Origin: Lithodes maja
Lineage: Eukaryota > Arthropoda > Malacostraca > Decapoda > Lithodidae
Reading direction: 5' to 3'
Length of the DNA stretch: 64,000 nucleotides
NCBI GenBank assembly: GCA_037953745.1
Contig: JBAKBP010012339.1
Location: forward strand, 1 to 64,000
Each line of letters opens with the position of its first letter. Position 1 is the first letter of the stretch. Positions 8,555 to 19,055 of the stretch are shown piece by piece. The notes below the pieces were generated by a model. The model was not told where the DNA came from. It did not search any database and saw nothing but the letters and a program-made list of their open reading frames with translations. The translations under genes were made by a program, and so were the position numbers.

Positions 8555-10352
8555 TGTTACGGCTGGATCGGCAATACATATTCGGGATTCTTGATCGTAG
8601 GACAGAAATGGCTTATGTGACAACGACACGCTCGATTCCAGTCCCAAATACTATATGCTCCAGACAACAAAAGCACCAACGCCCTACAGAGTTATCGTCT
8701 ATGGTAACGAGGTACCTTAACTCGGCGAAAGTGTACAACAGGGGTAGGCTATGAGGCTAAACTCCCTCAGACATTTATAGGTTACGTTATTACTAAAGAA
8801 ATGCAATACTCAAGAAACTACGTTAATATTAAGCCTCTAATAATGTAGAATAGAAGCAGGCTAAAGGTATGACAGTGAAATGCTAAATGACAAATGTACA
8901 CGCCTACTTGAAAGCGCGTGCACTAGAATAACTGTCCCCTACTAACATGCACTAGCATGTAGCATACAAGATGTTCATGATCCAGTAGATACCTAATAAT
9001 ACACATGGAAGGAACATAAATAGTAGTCACTTATTATAAGAATGAATCTATACTTGGAATAACTAAAAGGTTGCAGGCAACAGTACTGCGCCGGTAGCCT
9101 ACTACCGCATAGGCTACTTCGCTTCTCTCACTCTGTCTCCCCTCTGAGTCCGTATGCGCCCTACGCAACAGAACTCCGGACACAGCAGCAAAACGACAGT
9201 GCAGTTAATTGATACATGAAAGTATTAATAGTGTTGTCTTGTGTGTGAGTAATGTGTATTGTAAAGTGTTACATACATAAACTTAAAGAGAGCTGCAATG
9301 CATAGTAAAATAAAGATATAACCCACTCATCATCCCCATGTGTTCTAGCTAGCAGGCCAAGTCACAGGAACAACGAGTCCCAGCACCGAGAACCCAGGAA
9401 AAGACTGCAGAGAACACAAGGACAGATAAATTACGTTACTCTACTATACCGGCACTACGAGCGAGCTGTAGTCTCTGGTACTACACTCGCTCCTGGCTCG
9501 GTAGGCAAATCAAGGCTAAGTCCTCGCCCCTCTACAGACAACTCCTGGGCATGGTCGGGCTCTTACACATGGCACTAGTCTAGTCACAAATTGGATGATG
9601 AGCTGGGCATATAACTCGTGAACATGTAGAACGTTCACCAACTATCCTCATCAAGAAGATCGCTGTTCACATTAACCCCTTAAATCTAATACATGTAAAT
9701 ATATGCTTGTCCTAAGAGTAATACGAGAGGTGAGTGCTGAAACTCCTTTAGGACCTCAAGGGAAGGTTATGCATTTAAATAGAGAGAAGAATGAAATGAG
9801 AGTAATGTCGTCAGAGAGAAAGAGTGCAACCGTGAGAAGTTGGGAGAGAGGGCAAGGGATGTTAGAATCTCAAAGGTTCTAGGCAACCTGATCATGGAAC
9901 ACACAGCGAGCCTCCAGGCAATGTGCAGTACGACAACATGGGCAGCCCAGGCAGCATAGGCAGGCGGCAATGGACTACCAACCCTGTCGCGCCTAGCTAT
10001 AAGCGCAAGGCTGCCAACCAGTCCATACGTCTGGCAACCACCCCCCCGGCAGCGTGGCGCATTGCTACCCTCTCGCTCTGAAGCCTAACTCACTCTCTCT
10101 CTCTGAACTCCCATTGTCTTATCTATCAACTTCTCTATTGATACTACATATTAAATGGAAGGTCTCGACATGGCTTAAAACAAAACCCACCACTGGTTAG
10201 CACATGACGAGACCTTTGCAGAGATACAAAGAACATAGTTATACGTTGTCACACTCAATATAGGCAGCCAGCACGGTACAGTGGTACGGGCGGTACAGTG
10301 GAGTACCAAGGAGTACAATCAGGTTGCGTTGCCACGCACTGGGTGCGTCACA
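8555..10352 (-). repeat. 3' LTR of the outer Gypsy element
   Basis: 1,798 bp, with TG...CA ends on the minus strand. It is the uninterrupted copy that shows what the other LTR looked like before it was split. The block at 9382 lacks 6 bp present near 16805 of the partner, and the C-run at about 10031 has 7 Cs where the partner has 10. Confidence 0.92.
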
Positions 10353-10371
10353 GCCCCCCCAAGATTTTAGA
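10353..10371 (-). promoter_or_regulatory. Polypurine tract of the outer Gypsy element
   Basis: Immediately before the 3' LTR on the minus strand: AAAATCTTGGGGGGGC. The short Gypsy family has almost the same tract before its own 3' LTRs (AAAATCTTGGGGGAGG). Confidence 0.75.
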
Positions 10372-10633
10372 TAATCGACCTTAGAAGCATTATCAAAATC
10401 TGACAGGCAACCAACCGACCTGCTACCCTTAGCTGCCACTAATTGCAAAAGGTGCACAACAACTGAAGTGTGAATTATACATAAAACACAATATCGCATG
10501 CATCATGCTACAACAATAAAGACTTACAAAACTAAAAAAAAAAATTCTCGTTTATTTTATTGTTTTATAATCTTTTTGGACGGCGTTATGATAGCCTAAT
10601 TTTACTCCTGCTCAACCCACACACCGTGCACGA

Positions 10634-11277
10634 CTATCCTGGATCATCAACCCTTGATAGACAATCTGCTATCACGTTCTCACTCCCGGCAATATGCTGA
10701 ATGTTGAGATTATACTCTTGGAGCATTAGGGACCACCTGGTCAACCGCATATTCCGATTGTGAAACTGATTTAGGAATTTCAAGGGATGATGGTCCGTAT
10801 AAATCGTCACTACCGGGCCGTAGGCTGGAACATAAACTTCGAAATGTTTGAGCGACAAAACGATAGCAAGAAGCTCCTTCTCTATAGTCGAGTAATTCCT
10901 TTGTGCCGAATTAAACTTGCGAGAAAAGAAGCTCACTGGGTGTTCCAAGCCCTCGGAATCAGTCTGCAGTAACACTGCCCCGGCACCCACACCGCTGGCA
11001 TCAGTCGCCAGCTGAAAACTCCTGGAGAAGTCTGGGGCTCTCAAAATCGGATGTGTACACAGCAGGTGCTTGACTAGGTCGAAAGCCCTCTGACACTCCG
11101 CAGCCCAACAGAACTTCACTGACTTCGACAGTAGATCAGTTAACGGTGCTAAGACAGTAGAGTATCCCCGGATGAAGCGCCTATAATAGCCTATCATACC
11201 TAGGAACCGCATGACCTGGCGCTTAGTGGTGGGCCTGGGAAACATATTGATAGCCTGTATCTTGCTCAGGGGGGGGG
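10634..11277 (-). pseudogene. Outer Gypsy pol, RT thumb-RNase H segment (frameshifted off)
   Basis: Continues the polyprotein in another frame after the 9-base C-run (plus-strand G-run 11269-11277). It carries the connection segment (TTKRQVMRFLGMIGYYRRFI), then a complete RNase H domain with ATDAS, EKELLAIV and TDHHPLKFL, holding the acidic active-site residues, and ends SRVDDPG at TAG 10634. The ATG at 11245 is an internal Met; the true upstream boundary is the frameshift. RNase H removes the RNA template during cDNA synthesis. Part of this domain (from HFEVYVPAYGPV onward) is the piece retained at the end of the short Gypsy ORFs. Confidence 0.88.
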
Positions 11278-14200
11278 CACACCCGGCCTAACCCGACCAC
11301 GAAGCCAAGATACTGCACAGTAGCCTTTACAAACTCGCACTTCCTCAGGTTCACCACCAGCCCAGCATCGTGCAACTTCCCAAACAGGGTCTCTAAGTGC
11401 CTTAGGTGATTTTCAAAATCGTCATCATACACTATCACGTCAACAAGGTAGACCGTGCAGTTAGGGATTTCGTCACAAATATCGTTCATCAGGTTCTGAA
11501 ACGTGGCAGGTGCGTTCTTAAGCCCATAAGGCATTACGTTACATTGGTAGGTCTTGCCATCTACCACAAAACCACAAACTTGCTTAGCTCGGTCCGACAG
11601 GGGTACTTGCCAGTAGCCTTTTACAAGATCAATTTTAGTAAGGTACTTTGCATTCCCTATCTTGTCCACGCTGTCGTCAACTCGAGGCAAAGGGTAAGGG
11701 TTGGTAGTGGTCAAGCCATTTAGCCTACGAAAATCTATGCAGAACCGCACCTTGCCGTCAGGTTTTGGCTGCAACGTGACGGGTGATGTCCACTTCACAT
11801 AACCTTCAGTGATCATCCCTCTCTCAACCATGTACTTTAACTCCTCCCGTAAAGCTGGCAACTTTACCGGGGGCACACGGTAGGGCACTGACTTGAAGGG
11901 CACATTATCACCGACGTCCACGTCGTGCGTTACCTGAGTAGTGAGACCTGGGTGTTCGGCGAAAACAGAGGGGTATGACCTGAACAGGCCTAGGACAGCA
12001 GCACCCTGGTGCTCAGGCAGGTGACTTACAGCTTGCCTAGCCTCTTGTTCAGTATTCCCCGCCCACTGTTCCGCGGAAATGACACAGTCCCAGCTATCCT
12101 CCTCAGCAGCATGACTGTCCCCACCTCCTTCTCCACCCTGGCCGCTGCAGGCCAGCACAGGGACAGTGAGAGGCTCTGAGGGGCGTCTCACATACTCTTT
12201 CATGAGGTTAACATGACATAACTGATGTTTTTTTCTACGGTCAGGTGTTGCAACGAGATAATCAAGGTCGGACAGTTTCTTAGCCACCACATACGGCCCA
12301 ATAAACTTGGCAGAAAGGGGGTGTCCAGGCAAAGGTAAAAGCAACATTACCTCCTGACCCACCGAAAACTCCCGAAGCTTCACCTTGGCGTCATACTGGT
12401 GCTTCATGACCGCCTGTGCATTAACCAAGTTATTACCTGCCGCTGCCATGCAACCTATAAGTCTCTCCCGGCTCTCAAGGATATATTTAAGTACAGACCC
12501 CGGCTTCTCTTCGCCCTCCCAGATCTCTTTCACCATACTTAAAGGTCCTCTCACATTATGGCCAAAGACTAGTTGATTTGGACTGAACCCCAGGCTCTCT
12601 CCTGGGACTTCACGTGCAGCGAACAGAACATACGGCAGACCCAAATCCCAATCAGTGTCATGTTCTGCACAGTAACAGCGTAGCATACTCTTCAGGGTCG
12701 AGTGCCACCGCTCCAAGACTCCCTGACTCTCGGGATGGTAGGCTGACGACACTACAGAACATATACCGTGCAACTGAAGGGTTTGCTTGAACAATTTGGA
12801 TGTAAAATTGCTCCCCTGGTCTGACTGCACCTCACGTGGAAATCCATAACGGGAACAGAACAATAATAAGTTTTTAACAACTGCCTTTGCCGAGCCGTTT
12901 CTCATGGGGTATGCGTCCGGGTATCTCGTAGCCACATCCATGATTGTCAACAGGAATTTATTGCCACTACTAGTAGGCGGGAAAGGGCCAACCAAATCTA
13001 CTACAACTTTGCTGAACGGAGGCCCGGTGACAGGTATGGGAAACAAAGGTGCCTTCGGGATGGTCTGGTTAGGCTTCCCCGTTGTCTGGCAGGTCGCACA
13101 CCCAGCCACCCATGCACAGACATCAGCCTTGACCCCAGGCCACCAGAAAAACCTGCCCAATGCCGCCAATGTTTTTGTTACCCCCAAATGACCCGCCACC
13201 GGCACATCATGCGCCAGACACAATAAGGACTCTCTATACTTATTTGGAACAACCACCTGGTCTACTACCCTCGCACCGCCCTCCCACTTCGATTTGGGGT
13301 CTAGAAATCTGCGGTACAATATCCTGTTGAGCCTAAAGAAATCTCCCGGCTTCGCATCCCCATCTTCCTCCAACTCTATGGCACCATTGCTATAACGAGC
13401 TAGGCTAGCGTCTTGCAGCTGCTGCTCACTAATGTCCCTGGGCGTCAATGCATCAAGATGGTTTTGTAATAAGACATTACCCCGGCTAGTAGGCTCTACT
13501 GCCTTAGTGGCTCTCGCTACAGCTCTTGCCTCACGCGAAGTCTTACCCAACTCTGCCTTGTTACACACCATATCTGGGCCAGAGTCAACTCCCGTGTTTA
13601 TTATAGGTCCAAGTACCGAATCACCGAGAAGTGCAGCAGAATCAATGTCCCTTTTCCTGCCCTTAGCAACCTTCTCCTGATCCTTCCTCCACTGTCCCCG
13701 AGGTTGAGTGCTAGGCTGTGCAGGAGCCGCAGAGCGAGATCGGGTTACCACACAGGCCATCTCATCCTGTTGGCACCTCCCAACCCATTCCCGATTCTCA
13801 CCATCCACGTCGGCCGCCCTCTCGGCAACGACTAAGGGTGGAGTCCCGGAAGTGGGCACCGCAAAGTCGTTGCCGAGAAGAAGGTCGACGCCCTCAACTG
13901 GCAAACACTCAACGATCCCTACATCCAGCTCCCTGCACACCTCTCCCACTCTCAACTCCAACCTCACAAGTGGGTATGACCTCGTAGCATTTATACCCTG
14001 CACCACAACAACTCTGGCCGCATTTATCGGTTTCCCTGTGAAGTTCCTCAACAAAGTTTGCGAAGCCCCCGTATCCCTCAGCAAGTCAACCCTCCGTAGT
14101 TCACTCCCCCAGCTCACAAACCCGTGTCCCCGATGGTTACAGAAAGTGTCCCGGACAGGTGTCGAGCCTTCCGTACGCTTCTTTACCGCGTGTGCCTCAG

Positions 14201-15728
14201 CTGCTGACAACCTACCCCGGGCAGTTGCTGCAGCCTTCAGAGACACACCGATACTGTGAACCAATGACACCGGCTTAGCGGGAGTGTTACTAGGGCACTC
14301 ACGTGAATAATGGCCTAGCTTCTGACATTTGTAACATTTCACATCCCCAATGGGCTTCTTCCCTTGTGCGGGCGAAGAAGGGGCCTGACCTTTAGTAAAC
14401 GGGAGAGGCTTGTGTTTGTAGGTGTTATTAGGTGCAATGCTTTTAGTGTGGTTATGTGTGTCATAGGATTTGTTATTATCGAAAACTCTGGTGGGTGGGG
14501 TATAGCGCCCCTTCTGCCCTGACTCAGCCCTCTGAGCGGCACCGCAACCACGAATCAATGATAATCTGAGGTCTGCCATCTTGGCAGCCTCCTCTACTGT
14601 CTTGGGACATTTTTCCTTAATGTTCAGCGTTAGATCGGTTCCAGTACATTTGTAAAACTGTTCCAGATAGAAAAGTTGCTTAATTTCCTCCGCCGACTCT
14701 GCGTGCTCGGACCGAAACCAGTTATTACCTGCATCTGTTAAGTCCCGTGCGTGCTCCATAAAACTGACGTCGCTCTTCTTATTCACGCCACGGAACTTCA
14801 ATCTATAAGTTTCGGGTTGCAGTTCGTAGGCCCGGAGCACAGCCTCCTTCACCAGTCCATACACGACACTCTCGTCCAGTGACAGTGCATCGTAGGCTTT
14901 CAACCCCTTACCCACTAGACGTGATGAAACTAATGCTGCCCATTTAACCTCCGGCCAGTCATACTCACGACACTTCTTTTCGAAACGAGCAAAAAACTCA
15001 GTCACTGCTGTCTCATCAAATGCGGGTACTAACTTAATTAAATGCGAAAGTGAGTCTGTAACCCGGTGCCCACCACCGAGATGACGCCCCGTGGTCTCTA
15101 CTCTAGACTTCTCGACATCCATTTCAGCCTGGTACCTGGTTGCATCCTGATTGGCTTGGATTCTAGCAACCTCTATGCGTTCTATACTAGACTGTTGACT
15201 CTCTTGCAACTTAAGCTTAGCTAGTTCTAGCTGAAATAACATCTCAGGAGACAGGCCTGGGGGGGGAGAGCACAAAATGGGGGATCCACACCGAGACGTG
15301 TTTACGGGTAAGCCAGCTTGCCATTGAGAACCCTCCTGCTGCATCGTGCTAAGAATCGCTGGCTGAGGGCCCAGCTCAGGGGTAGAGTGGAATGGAGGCT
15401 TGGAGGGAACCCCCCAAGACCCCACTCCACCCACCGCCCCATCGCCATCACCCAACAAACATGCCACCAAATTCTTCTTGGGCCAACTGTCAGGACAGTC
15501 CCGCCCCAAAACCGTGGCTAAACAGCGAAGACCGTAACAATCAATAGCCTGCAGGCGCTGTTCGGTCAAAGGTGTCTGCAAAAATGCCCGGGCATCCCTC
15601 TCTCCACTTATAACACTCCCCTCCCTAAATATCTGTTGTACTTGCTGGTCACTAGGCTGTACCGTGTTATCCTCCCCCGTAAATGATGAGTCATTAGACA
15701 TAGTGCTGGTTATACAATTGCTGTTCAT
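11223..15728 (-). pseudogene. Outer Gypsy polyprotein: Gag-protease-integrase-RT (inactivated)
   Basis: 1,501-codon frame. Residues 150-215 are a charged helix; 225-395 a SCAN-like capsid region (EEIKQLFYLEQF..., TVEEAAKMADLRL); 465-478 a CCHC knuckle (C465, C468, H473, C478); protease DTGA at 552-555 with LLLGNDF at 616-622; integrase zinc module H840, H847, C877, C880; integrase core D911, D970, E1006 (D,D-35-E); GPY motif at 1144-1146; RT from about 1262 with IDLVKGYWQ (D1367). The usual DD box reads YLVD (Val1429, codon 11444-11442), so one catalytic Asp is lost. A 9-C run then shifts the frame at about 11270. The start is ATG 15728, or ATG 15701, which aligns with the start in the short family. 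Integrase before RT is clear from residue order. Confidence 0.92.
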
Positions 15729-15971
15729 AAAAAAAAAAAAGTGCTTATTACTAATTGCAGTCTCGACTCACAAAATGTTAAAGATGCTTGAATGACTCTA
15801 CTCTAGACACCCCCAACGAAACAATCTGCAAGTCCACCAATACAATAATGACACAATAAAAATTCCTCCAATATGCAAGAAAATTCTAGCCAGCTCTACT
15901 AGGTAGCATAGAATAGTTCTCCAAAAAACATGTGATAGGATACTACTGAATCCTGGCAAGGTCGCCATTTT
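15729..15971 (-). other. Outer Gypsy 5' leader with primer-binding site
   Basis: Directly after the 5' LTR on the minus strand comes TGGCGACCTTGCC (GGTCGCCA at 15960-15967 on the plus strand), the candidate PBS. TGG plus CGACC fits the CCA end of a tRNA whose acceptor ends GGTCG, for example an arginine tRNA; I could not verify the primer. An A-run at about 15729-15740 lies just before the ATG. Confidence 0.65.
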
Positions 15972-17001
15972 TGTTACGGCTGGATCGGCAATACATATTC
16001 GGGATTCTTGATCGTAGGACAGAAATGGCTTATGTGACAACGACACGCTCGATTCCAGTCCCAAATACTATATGCTCCAGACAACAAAAGCACCAACGCC
16101 CTACAGAGTTATCGTCTATGGTAACGAGGTACCTTAACTCGGCGAAAGTGTACAACAGGGGTAGGCTATGAGGCTAAACTCCCTCAGACATTTATAGGTT
16201 ACGTTATTACTAAAGAAATGCAATACTCAAGAAACTACGTTAATATTAAGCCTCTAATAATGTAGAATAGAAGCAGGCTAAAGGTATGACAGTGAAATGC
16301 TAAATGACAAATGTACACGCCTACTTGAAAGCGCGTGCACTAGAATAACTGTCCCCTACTAACATGCACTAGCATGTAGCATACAAGATGTTCATGATCC
16401 AGTAGATACCTAATAATACACATGGAAGGAACATAAATAGTAGTCACTTATTATAAGAATGAATCTATACTTGGAATAACTAAAAGGTTGCAGGCAACAG
16501 TACTGCGCCGGTAGCCTACTACCGCATAGGCTACTTCGCTTCTCTCACTCTGTCTCCCCTCTGAGTCCGTATGCGCCCTACGCAACAGAACTCCGGACAC
16601 AGCAGCAAAACGACAGTGCAGTTAATTGATACATGAAAGTATTAATAGTGTTGTCTTGTGTGTGAGTAATGTGTATTGTAAAGTGTTACATACATAAACT
16701 TAAAGAGAGCTGCAATGCATAGTAAAATAAAGATATAACCCACTCATCATCCCCATGTGTTCTAGCTAGCAGGCCAAGTCACAGGAACAACGAGTCCCAG
16801 CACCGAAAGCGAGAACCCAGGAAAAGACTGCAGAGAACACAAGGACAGATAAATTACGTTACTCTACTATACCGGCACTACGAGCGAGCTGTAGTCTCTG
16901 GTACTACACTCGCTCCTGGCTCGGTAGGCAAATCAAGGCTAAGTCCTCGCCCCTCTACAGACAACTCCTGGGCATGGTCGGGCTCTTACACATGGCACTA
17001 G
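15972..17001 (-). repeat. 5' LTR of the outer Gypsy, first part
   Basis: Matches the 3' LTR from its minus-strand end (8555) to the CTAG at 9568-9571. The nested element interrupts it here; the remainder resumes at 25148. Confidence 0.92.
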
Positions 17002-18843
17002 TGTGACGCATGTCGAGTATGAGCATGCTGTACAGAACGCCCAGTCAGGCCCCACTCTCGCTAGGATCGTCAGGGCAGGAACTTTGGCTGTAGTCTGTGT
17101 AGAGTTTCCTAACTTAGTTTATGTGAGCCGTTGTACTATAAGTATTATAAATATGTATTTTGTTTTCATCTGAGTCAACGAGTTCTATTTTATATCATTA
17201 GTTATAAGTATTGTGTGTGGGACTTATATGTAATGATGAGGAGAAGAGAGAGAGTTATGTAACGACGGCCCGTGAGCGCGCCACGAGGTAGGTAGGCCTC
17301 CCTCCCTCCTCCCTCCTCCCTCTCAGCGCGTGGGAAATCCTTTGTCGATCCCAGATTGAGAGAGAATATTACGTAACGATTGCTAGTGGGCGGTCCTTAG
17401 TAGTTGGCGATATGCTCACTAGAGGGCCGAGTATAAAAAGGAGAGGTCCTCGCCACAATTCTTTAGAACTCATCAGGCAGAGCGACTTCTCATATCCCTT
17501 GCAACTATCCATATTCTTCCGACTGATGTGAACTTTCTCTACTCTCTGAACAGCCTATCTTCTTCTCTTCTCGTCCCTTTTTAACCAATGACCCCTTTGG
17601 TGCAGATTTAGTCAGCCAAAGTATTATCGCTTGAGTTCTCACGAGATAAGTGCCTGTTAGATAGCCTATTTTTGGAAGGGTTAACTAGAATAGGATTGAT
17701 TGATGTTTGTTGCACTCGTATATGCATTTCCCTGTGTGCGATTATTCATGTTCCTGTTTTCTGCTGGTTTAGGCAATGCTAGACTGGGATAGGGTTTCTG
17801 AGTTGTGATTTCCTATGAGTACTAGGTTGCGGTTGAACCAGTACAATTGCAACGGAGACGTGGAACGCCTAGGTGGTCTTTCTGACTGTGTACCGTGGGA
17901 GTTTAGCACTGTGTTGCGAGTGAGGGCTTTTGCCTCTGCCACCCAACACTGTGCTATCTCATTTGCTTGACTTTGAGAGGATCGCCAGGAGAGAACCAGA
18001 TACTAGTGATCTGGATCTCTCAAGAGAGCATCCCGTCAATTAACGTAATTTGGCCGCACAGTCTTAAGGACCTCGCTAGGCTACGAGCCGCTTGCTCAGC
18101 CATTGTCTCTTAACCTTATGTATCCCAGCTAGACTTTGCTCGACCAGCAGATACAGCATAGTATTGAAGCTTCTCCTTATGTATATTATTGTTTATGCAC
18201 TATTGATTTCATGTGTGGCACGCTTAGCTACTTCAGAGATTAGTGGCCCACGAGCACAATCTTAGTAGGCTATTGCCAGTGCATTGTCGGAGTACTTCTT
18301 CTTAATGTTTGCCATATCCTATTGCTTATTCTTATAATTCTTCTTATGTCAATTTAAAGCCTTTAATTACCAGTGAGTTATTCATTAAATTGCTGTTCAA
18401 AATCCGATACTTACTTCTTATGAGTATTCGAGAAGCATCTAACTTATCAGAAGATTCCTTGCTTGATGCTCGAGGACTATTGTTTAACGTAACGTAATAG
18501 TGCCGATCCGAAGTAGAGGGTGGAGGACTTCTTAAGTTCTTAGTTCAAGGGTGGATTACTTCGGCTTCGGCCAACACTATTCTTTAGTGTTGTAGTACTT
18601 TCTTCTTTGTTTGATTGTTGACCAGACTAGATAACTCCCGTCTTGTTATTAGTCTGTTGTGTGAAACGCTAGTACCGAGTTCTTGTATACCCCGTTATAG
18701 CAGATAGAACTCTGGAGGGTAGTGGCGTTTTTTGTTCGGCTGGCAGTACTCTGGGGTTGGGATCGTGTGTTTCCGTTGTGGCAGCGAGCCATACTCGAGT
18801 CCTGTGTAAGAGCCCTAGTGTACCCGAGTGCCCGGTCGTAACA
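17002..18843 (+). repeat. 5' LTR, short Gypsy copy 1
   Basis: 1,842 bp. Contains a TATA box (TATAAAAAG at 17432-17440) about 430 bp in, followed by a very long R/U5 part (about 1.4 kb). Near the 3' end are inverted repeats: CCGAAGTA (18508) with TACTTCGG (18557), and AACACTA-ttctt-TAGTGTT (18573-18591). Confidence 0.93.
17432..17440 (+). promoter_or_regulatory. LTR TATA box
   Basis: TATAAAAAG preceded by GGGCCGAG. It is conserved in all copies of this LTR: 23736, 41331, 47652, and on the minus strand at 49807-49815 and 56209-56217. Transcription would start about 30 bp downstream, near TTTAGAACTCATCAG. Confidence 0.75.
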
Positions 18844-19055
18844 AATGGCGACCTTGCTTAGGATTTTGTGAACAGTATAATTTTTTGCAGAGTTGTACAA
18901 CATTTGTTTGTTCGTACTTTAGCGTACATATTGAAGAATATTTTTTTTTGTAAGGCAATTAGGAGAGCATTTAAGAGACTCCAGTTAATTTAGTAATTAG
19001 TGCTTACATAAGGGAGTTTAACACTTTTGTCTCGAGAATTTTTGTGAACTTCAGT
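18844..19055 (+). other. 5' leader and PBS, short Gypsy copy 1
   Basis: TGGCGACC at 18846-18853, two bases after the LTR, is the candidate PBS and is identical in the outer Gypsy. The rest is an AT-rich leader to the ATG at 19056. Confidence 0.7.

Noticed and set aside
10634..15728. A programmed frameshift between RT and RNase H in the outer Gypsy.
   Set aside because: The shift sits in a 9-base homopolymer in an element that already has a changed RT active site. Without sibling copies, simple length mutation is the safer reading.
18309..18497. A 62-codon open frame (MPYPIAYSYNSSYV...) repeated identically in five LTRs (also 24613, 42207, 48749 and 55151).
   Set aside because: It lies in the R/U5 part of young LTRs, so identity is expected. 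In the diverged 3' LTR of copy 2 (56785-56870) the frame is not kept. No domain or start context supports translation.
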